The notes beneath the pieces are model-generated. The model saw only the letters and a program-made list of their open reading frames with translations, was not told where the DNA came from and made no database searches. From contig NZ_BAKG01000003.1 of NCBI RefSeq assembly GCF_000614065.1, positions 62,001-126,000 on the forward strand: 64,000 nt of DNA, written 5' to 3'. A program made the position numbers and the translations under genes. This document shows positions 58,270 to 64,000 of the stretch, piece after piece. The first letter of the stretch is position 1. Every line of letters starts with the position of its first letter. Origin of the DNA: Prevotella dentasini JCM 15908 (GTDB taxonomy: Bacteria > Bacteroidota > Bacteroidia > Bacteroidales > Bacteroidaceae).

Positions 58270-58293
58270 AGACTCTCGTCCCGCTCCATCTGA

Positions 58294-59409
58294 CTAATGG
58301 AACTGCAAATATCCCTCCACCCATTCCTGCCATGGTTTCTGACCGTCGGAATCGTGGACTGGAGACGAAACCGACAGCCCCATCAGCCGGACAGGGCGGC
58401 TGCCGTACTCCGTCTGTGACAAAAGCCGTTTAGCCAAAGGGAGTATCTCGTCCTTTGTGCGGAGTGCCTTCGTATGGGTAATGCTGCGCGTAATCTGAGT
58501 CATGGCATCCCACTTCAGTTTCAGCGTCAACGTCCTGCCCTCGAAGCCGGAACGCTCCAGCCGTTCCACCAACTCCAGTACGGTGTGGTAGAGTTCTATG
58601 ATAACGGTAGATTTCGAGCTGATGTCTTCCATGAAAGTACGTTCGCAGCCCACCGATTTTCTCTCGTGGTCGACGACAACAGGGCGGTTGTCTATCCCCC
58701 GGGCGAAGTCAAAATAAATCTTTCCCTGCTTTCCAAACCGTTGTAACAGATGGCTCAGCGAAACCTCCCTCAGCTGTTCGCCCGTAACGATACCCATCCC
58801 GTGCATCGTCTGAGCTGTCTTGGGCCCCACACCCCAAAACTTCTCAACGGGCAGACGCCCGACAAAGTCAAGCGCACGGTCGGGATGGACGAGGAAAAGA
58901 CCGTCGGGCTTCCGATAGTCAGACGCTATCTTTGCCAGAAACTTATTGTAGCTGACACCTGCCGACGCCGTCAGTCCCGTCTTCTCGTATATCTCCCGTT
59001 TGATGGCACGGGCAATGTCGATAGCCAACCCCATGCCCTTCTTGTTCTCCGTTACGTCGAGAAAGGCCTCGTCTATGGAGAGCGGCTCAACCAAATCGGT
59101 GTACTCATGGAAGATAGCGTGTATCTGGCCAGATACCTCCTTGTAACGCCCGAACCGCGGCGGTACTATCAGCAGACCGGGACAGCGTTTCTTGGCCTGC
59201 ATAATGGACATGGCGGAGCGCACACCGAAAGGACGCGCCTCGTAACTTGCCGTGGAAACCACGCCACGCGGCACGTCGCGGCCTATTGCCAAGGGCAATC
59301 CGCGAAGTTCGGGACGGTCGTGCTGTTCTACAGAAGCGAAGAACGCATCCATGTCTATATGTATTATTTTACGTTGCAAAGCAGGTTTCTCCATCCTAAT
59401 GCGTTGCAA
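58294..59409 (-). CDS. dinB: DNA polymerase IV
   Basis: DinB is a Y-family translesion polymerase. Motifs: IIHIDMDAFFASVEQ with the first catalytic Asp residues, GVVSTASYEARPFGVRSAMS (nucleotide-binding Arg, Tyr), SIDEAFLDVT with the catalytic Asp-Glu, and GVSYNKFLAKIASDYRKPDGLF. The little-finger domain occupies roughly the last 110 residues (ERTFMEDISSKST). No C-terminal clamp peptide is obvious. The length, 371 residues, is normal. The start could be 59394 (MEKPALQRK); I give the first ATG. A TATCTTTG box lies at 59414-59407 on the minus strand. Confidence 0.94.
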   Translation of the reverse strand: MQRIRMEKPALQRKIIHIDMDAFFASVEQHDRPELRGLPLAIGRDVPRGVVSTASYEARPFGVRSAMSIMQAKKRCPGLLIVPPRFGRYKEVSGQIHAIFHEYTDLVEPLSIDEAFLDVTENKKGMGLAIDIARAIKREIYEKTGLTASAGVSYNKFLAKIASDYRKPDGLFLVHPDRALDFVGRLPVEKFWGVGPKTAQTMHGMGIVTGEQLREVSLSHLLQRFGKQGKIYFDFARGIDNRPVVVDHERKSVGCERTFMEDISSKSTVIIELYHTVLELVERLERSGFEGRTLTLKLKWDAMTQITRSITHTKALRTKDEILPLAKRLLSQTEYGSRPVRLMGLSVSSPVHDSDGQKPWQEWVEGYLQFH

Positions 59410-59510
59410 AGATACACAAATTTTATTCGGGAAATAAATAAAAAAACGTACCTTTGCAACAAAATACGAATAATTCAGTTATATAGAACGAGAAAGTACG
59501 CAAGAAACAA

Positions 59511-60131
59511 ATGACGCTACACCATGGCCGTGCACCGCTGAACTGGGCACAAAAGACTATCAAGAGACTGCTGGACTTCTGTCTGGCCCTCCTTGGACTT
59601 GTCGCATTGTCTCCCGTATTCGCCATAATCGCCATTGCCATGAAGCTGCAGGGCAACGGACCGGTGTTTTTCCGGCAGGTCAGGATAGGATACAAAGGCC
59701 GCCCGTTCGTCATCTTCAAATTTCGGACAATGAGCAGCGTCGTCGAGGAAGAGGGACCCAGACTGGTCGCCCAGTGCGACAGCACGACCTCAACCCCCCT
59801 CGAGCAGCTCCTGCGCAACCATCATCTCGACGAGCTTCCGCAGCTTTGGAATGTCGTCCGTGGAGATATGTCGTTCGTAGGACCTCGTCCTGAACGCAAA
59901 TACTTCATAGACAAGATTATGGAGCATACCGACCGCTATCCGCTCATATATCAGGTTAGGCCGGGACTAACGTCGGAGGCAACCATCTATAACGGCTACA
60001 CGGACACGATGGAGAAGATGCTCCGACGCATGGAGATGGACATCCACTATATGCAACACTGGTCGCTGTGGATGGATTTCTCTATCGTTGTCAAGACCGT
60101 ACTAAAAATTATCAGTGGCAAAACATTCTAA
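59511..60131 (+). CDS. sugar transferase (undecaprenyl-phosphate glycosyl-1-phosphate transferase family)
   Basis: A bacterial sugar transferase of 206 residues, the membrane enzyme that starts an exopolysaccharide or capsule repeat unit on undecaprenyl phosphate. It has one N-terminal membrane helix (LLDFCLALLGLVALSPVFAIIAIAMKL, about residues 21-47), then GPVFFRQVRIGYKGRPFVIFKFRTM and the signature DELPQLWNVVRGDMSFVGPRPE. It is the short monotopic form like WcaJ's C-terminal part. It precedes the Wza-like gene by 7 bases. A TACCTTTG -7 box is at 59449-59456. Confidence 0.93.
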   Translation: MTLHHGRAPLNWAQKTIKRLLDFCLALLGLVALSPVFAIIAIAMKLQGNGPVFFRQVRIGYKGRPFVIFKFRTMSSVVEEEGPRLVAQCDSTTSTPLEQLLRNHHLDELPQLWNVVRGDMSFVGPRPERKYFIDKIMEHTDRYPLIYQVRPGLTSEATIYNGYTDTMEKMLRRMEMDIHYMQHWSLWMDFSIVVKTVLKIISGKTF

Positions 60132-60138
60132 AAGGAAT

Positions 60139-62756
60139 ATGAAAAGATACATTCTGCTTTTTCTGATGGCATTGTGCACACTCGGCACTTTCGCCCAGTC
60201 GTCCATGACCGATACGCAGGTGATGGACTTCATCGTCAAGGAACAATCGAAGGGAACGGCACAGGCACAGATTATTACCAAGCTGATGCAAAACGGCGTG
60301 GATATATCGCAGATACGAAGGGTAAGGAAAACATACGAGAAAATGAAGAAAGGCGATGTTGCCATTGGATCAACCACCGACAAGACCGCCGACCGCAACC
60401 GGACCAACAACGGACAACAACGCCCCGGAAAGAACAAGAAGCAGATAGCAGACGAAACACGTCAGGAGTACAGCCGCGACCAGCAGGAGACTGAACTCTA
60501 CTCCAACGGACGCATATCCAATAACCGCTCCCGGCAACACACGTACGACGAGGAGGACGGAGAGTTCCTGATGATGCAGGACGAAATGGATAACTGGCTG
60601 CCGCAGGACACGGCTGCCATGTACGAAATGCTGCTCAAGCAACTCAGCCATAATAAAAAAGAGGTGTGGGGACGCGATATTTTCAGCAACAAGAACCTGT
60701 CGTTCGAGCCGAACATGAACATGGCACTGCCGCGCAACTACCGGCTCGGGCCGGGCGATGCCGTATTCATCGACATTTACGGGGCTTCGCAGAAATCCTA
60801 TCAGACCACTGTTGCTCCCGATGGGGTTCTTACCATAGAGGGGTTCGGCCCTATTCAGGTAAGCGGTCTGTCTGTAGAACAGGCCAACAGACGCATCCGA
60901 GAAAAGCTGGGCAAACGCTACAGCAGCTCGAGCATCCGGCTTTCCGTCGGGCAGACGCATACCATTATTGTCAATGTTGTGGGTGAAGTGAAGACCCCGG
61001 GTACCTACACGCTGTCTGCCTTTGCCACCGTCTTCAACGCGTTGTATATGGCAGGCGGTATCGGAGAATTGGGTACACTGCGTAATATTAAGGTATATAG
61101 AGGAGGATCGCTCATCAGTACGGTTGACGTTTACGACTTTCTGCGCCGCGGCCATCTGAGTGGAAACGTGCGGTTGGCGGACAACGACGTGATTGTTGTA
61201 GGTCCTTACGACATGATTGCGCAAGTGAGCGGAAAGGTGAAACGCCCCATGTACTACGAGATGAAGCGAGGCGAGAACCTCAAGACGCTCATCGGATATG
61301 CCGGAGGCTTCGCAGGCGATGCCTACACCCGGTCGGTACGTGTACGCAGAAAGACGGGGCGGCAGTATTCTATCTTCAATGTCAACGAGTTTGACATGAA
61401 CAGTTTCCGAATTTCCGACGAGGATTCAATCAGCGTAGACTCCGTTATCCCACGCTACGAGAACATGGTAGAGGTGAAGGGAGCCGTGTTCCGCCCCGGC
61501 ATGTACGAGGTAGGCGGACAGATAAACAGCGTGCGCGGACTGGTCGATGCGGCAGAAGGACTGACTGAAGTCGCCTTCGGAGGGCACGCAATCCTGCATC
61601 GGCAGAAGGCCGACCGCTCGCTCGAAGTCATTTCTGTAGACATTGACGGCATACTGACAGGAAAGGCTGCTGACATTCCCTTGCAGAACGAGGATGTTCT
61701 CTTTGTACCGACAAGGACGGATGTACAGGAAGAACAGACCATCACCATCCACGGCGAAGTGCTCTACCCCGGCATCTACAAGTATGCAGACAACGAGACG
61801 TTGGAGGATTTCATTATTCAGGCCGGCGGCTTGAAGCAGACTGCATCTACCGTCAGGGTCGACGTCGCCCGTAGGATAATCAATCCTCAGGCAATGAGAA
61901 CAGACTCCATCATTTCCCATTCCTACTCTTTTGCCCTTAAAGACGGATTTGTTATTGATGGCGTTCCCGGATTTACACTGCAGCCATACGACGAGGTCTA
62001 CGTGCGCAAAAGTCCGGGTACGTCCGATTTGAAGAACGTTAGTGTTGAGGGAGAGGTCATGTTCGCAGGCAACTATACGCTGACGTCGCGCTCTATGCGG
62101 TTGAGCGACCTGTTCAAGGCAGCCGGAGGAGCTACAGACTTAGCCTATATTCAGGGTGCACGACTGGAACGCCGCCCCAACGATATAGAAAAAATGCGTA
62201 TGGAAACCGCCTTCAGGCAACAGCAGGAAGAGGAGCAAAAGAACCTGCTGGCAATGGCCTCCAAGACCAATAACGCCTCCGTGCTTCAGGCAGCACAGCA
62301 AAGTAATGAGCCAAACTGAAGAAATTCAGAGTGCCGGAGACCTATCCTGTAGGCATAGAGCTTGACAAGGCTATTGCAAACGTTGGCAGCGATGCCGACA
62401 TTATCCTCCGAGAGGGAGACCGCCTGATTATTCCACAATACAATGGTACGGTGAAGATAAACGGAGCGGTTATGAATCCGAACACCGTAGGATACGTAGA
62501 AGGCAAGAGCGTCAGCTATTACATTGATCAGGCCGGCGGATTTTCCAGCGACGCCAAGAAGCGCAATACTTACATTTTCTACATGAATGGCATGCAGGCT
62601 AAGGTTGGACACAACGCCAAGGTTCGTCCGGGATGCGAGATTATTGTCCCCACCAAGGCACAGAGCAAGCTGAGCCTTGCCGAGACCCTGAGTATCGGAT
62701 CAAGTGCGGCAAGTATTGCGGCTGTCATTGCAACCATCGCCAACCTGCTGAAATAA
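60139..62756 (+). CDS. polysaccharide export (Wza-like) SLBB-domain protein (frameshifted as sequenced)
   Basis: A periplasmic/outer-membrane polysaccharide exporter. Signal MKRYILLFLMALCTLGTFAQ starts at 60139, after AAAGGAAT. A helical region and Asn/Arg-rich linker come first. A polysaccharide-export domain follows (NYRLGPGDAVFIDIYGASQKSYQTTVAPDGVLTIEGFGPI, about residues 198-260), and then several SLBB repeats (TIIVNVVGEVKTPGTYTLSAFATVFNALYMAGG, VEGEVMFAGNYTLTSRSM). The frame breaks at 62310: GAGCCAAACTG should read GAGGCCAAACTG, joining QQSNE to AKLKKFRVPETYPVG. The last SLBB unit and a hydrophobic C-terminus (SSAASIAAVIATIANLLK) follow. Restored length is about 872 residues. Confidence 0.92.
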
Positions 62757-62828
62757 ACAGGAAAGCTATACGGGTATAACGGATTCTATATCCTGAACAA
62801 AGAGATTATAGAACCGACACCTGCCGCA

Positions 62829-62921
62829 TGATGCACCCCCCAAAGTATCAGATACATTTTATGAGCGATACCTATCTCGTGAACGACATCATTCTGGAGC
62901 TGAGAGAGAAGCAAGGTTAAT
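62829..62921 (+). CDS. possible 30-residue peptide ORF between the Wza- and Wzz-like genes
   Basis: A small open frame reads MMHPPKYQIHF then MSDTYLVNDIILEL and REKQG, stop, in the 193-base gap. It has no clear ribosome site and no family I recognise. The downstream gene starts 29 bases later. It may be translated or just a chance frame, or a remnant. Confidence 0.2.
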
Positions 62922-62949
62922 GGCAAACAAACATAGAGACATACCCAAA

Positions 62950-64000
62950 ATGAATATATTTGACTTAAAACGCAAGTGGATTGCCCTGCAAGAAAGGTGG
63001 AAGAAAACCCCTGCTACGGACAGCGCCGGGGAGGCAGAGGATATTTCCAATAAAAAATACATGGAAATGCCAAAGGAAGACGGCAACAACGACACTGCCT
63101 CCGACGTAAAAGAAGAAGGCAAAGAAGAGCGGGCAAAACATTCTTCCCCAAACCCTCAACAGGCCAATGACGAAAAGCCAATAAGGAAAAGCAAGATTGG
63201 CTTCAACGTAGTCGGGCTATTCCGTGCAATGAAAAAGGACTGGTGGATACCCACTGCCTGCACGGTTGCCTTTGCAGTATTGGGCATTTGGGCAGCCTTT
63301 CAGATACCCAAGATATACAAGGCCAACGTAATGCTTGCACCGGAAACGGCCAACAACAACATGTTGTCGGGCGTTTCGTCGCTCGCCTCAATGGTCGGAC
63401 TATACAACGATGCCAACCCGACCGGCGATGCCATCTATCCCGAGATTTATCCCGACCTAATGAGTTCCAACGACTTCATTATCGGTTTGTTCGATATTCC
63501 AGTCGAAACCCTTGACAAATCCGTCCACACCACCTATTACGATTATCTCCGACACCACCAAAAGCAACCTTGGTGGAGCAAACAGATGGAAAGCTTTACC
63601 AAATACATCGGGAAAAAGTTCATCAAGAAGAAAGAAATAAGCCGCGGAGACTCCACAAAGGTCAATCCATTCGAGCTGACCAAAGACCAGTTCAACATTG
63701 TCAGCTCCATTAAGGGAGATATTGCCTGCTCAGTAGACAAGAAGACCAATGTCATCAACATAGAAGTTACCAGCCAAGACCCCTTGGTATCGGCAACCAT
63801 GGCAGACTCCGTTAAGAAACGCCTCCAAGTATATATCACCCGATACAGGACTTCCAAGGCACGCAACGACCTCAAATACATGGAGCGGCTATTTCTGGAA
63901 GCCAAGAAGAACTACGAGGACGCACGAAAGAAGTATGCCGTCTTCAGCGACGCCAACACCGACATAGTACTGGAGTCTATCAGGTCTCAACAGGAAGACC
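62950..64000 (+). CDS. Wzz-like polysaccharide chain-length determinant (partial, cut by window end)
   Basis: The gene starts at 62950 (MNIFDLKRKWIALQERW) and runs open for 350 codons past the window. It has an unusually long N-terminal charged, low-complexity cytosolic part (residues about 20-95, many Lys/Glu/Asp/Ala). A membrane helix comes at residues about 99-120 (WWIPTACTVAFAVLGIWAAFQIP), followed by KIYKANVMLAPETANNN, typical of the Wzz domain start after the first helix. The second half begins a coiled-coil region (RRYRTSKARNDLKYMERLFLEAK-like). The distal second helix and any kinase domain are not visible. It follows the Wza-like gene. Confidence 0.85.
   Translation, partial: MNIFDLKRKWIALQERWKKTPATDSAGEAEDISNKKYMEMPKEDGNNDTASDVKEEGKEERAKHSSPNPQQANDEKPIRKSKIGFNVVGLFRAMKKDWWIPTACTVAFAVLGIWAAFQIPKIYKANVMLAPETANNNMLSGVSSLASMVGLYNDANPTGDAIYPEIYPDLMSSNDFIIGLFDIPVETLDKSVHTTYYDYLRHHQKQPWWSKQMESFTKYIGKKFIKKKEISRGDSTKVNPFELTKDQFNIVSSIKGDIACSVDKKTNVINIEVTSQDPLVSATMADSVKKRLQVYITRYRTSKARNDLKYMERLFLEAKKNYEDARKKYAVFSDANTDIVLESIRSQQED

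Larger units (their letters stand above)
57713..58293. other. intergenic region with repeat copy E
   Basis: No gene is supported. It contains repeat copy E and a hairpin close to the dinB end. Confidence 0.5.

Overview
The window is a chromosomal segment from a Bacteroidetes bacterium, most likely order Bacteroidales and probably Prevotellaceae-like; I cannot name a species. The evidence is: promoters of the TTTG / TAnnTTTG type (clear in front of rnpB, tRNA-Cys and ettA), an LpxC-FabZ fusion, surface lipoproteins of the DUF5689/DUF6359 type, a TonB-dependent receptor with Bacteroidetes-style lipoproteins, a class II NrdJ, and many lipoproteins ending their signal in (L/F)(T/A)SC.

Layout. 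0.3-7.2 kb (minus): histidine catabolism, ftcD-hutU-hutH-hutI, running from histidine to glutamate with formimino transfer to folate. 7.6-9.4 kb (plus): RNase P RNA, two small membrane-associated proteins and tRNA-Cys. 9.5-20.1 kb (minus): a lipoprotein, a Pif1-like helicase with TPR tail, a class A penicillin-binding protein, then miaA, lpxA, lpxC/fabZ, lpxD and an HD phosphohydrolase (early lipid A synthesis). 20.4-26.2 kb: ddh, ettA, rpsO, typA (peptidoglycan precursor and translation). 26.4-27.9 kb (minus): an SPFH membrane protein with a ribbon-helix-helix protein and a small membrane protein. 28.5-32.5 kb: lipoproteins, an outer-membrane barrel, luxS and mtnN (methyl cycle, AI-2). 32.6-41.7 kb: a YfhO-like membrane protein, a nitroreductase divergent from nrdJ, folB, an amidase and an MlaD-type MCE protein. 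42.1-43.5 kb: dnaA. 44.0-45.3 kb: a Cys-rich membrane protein overlapping a radical SAM gene. 45.4-53.3 kb: a possible nucleic-acid scavenging locus (two secreted nucleases, two OB-type surface lipoproteins, a TonB-dependent receptor, with rpmE2 embedded). 53.5-59.4 kb: UDG-like protein, udk, DUF308 protein, histidine phosphatase, an Arg/Ser-rich secreted protein and dinB. 59.5-64.0 kb: the start of an exopolysaccharide/capsule locus (sugar transferase, Wza-like export protein, Wzz-like protein cut by the window end).

The most striking feature of the raw sequence is that about 15 genes, including essential ones (rpsO, lpxC/fabZ), are interrupted by small frameshifts. Almost all of them can be repaired by restoring one base in a GGCC/GGCT context or two Cs in a CCCT context. 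That regularity points to systematic sequencing or base-calling error rather than gene decay. I give whole-gene coordinates and state where each break lies.

Other non-genic structure: a family of about 60-bp intergenic repeats built from a 14-17 bp palindromic unit (five copies), two tandem arrays of 22-23 bp units, and a long palindrome covering the divergent nitroreductase/nrdJ promoters.
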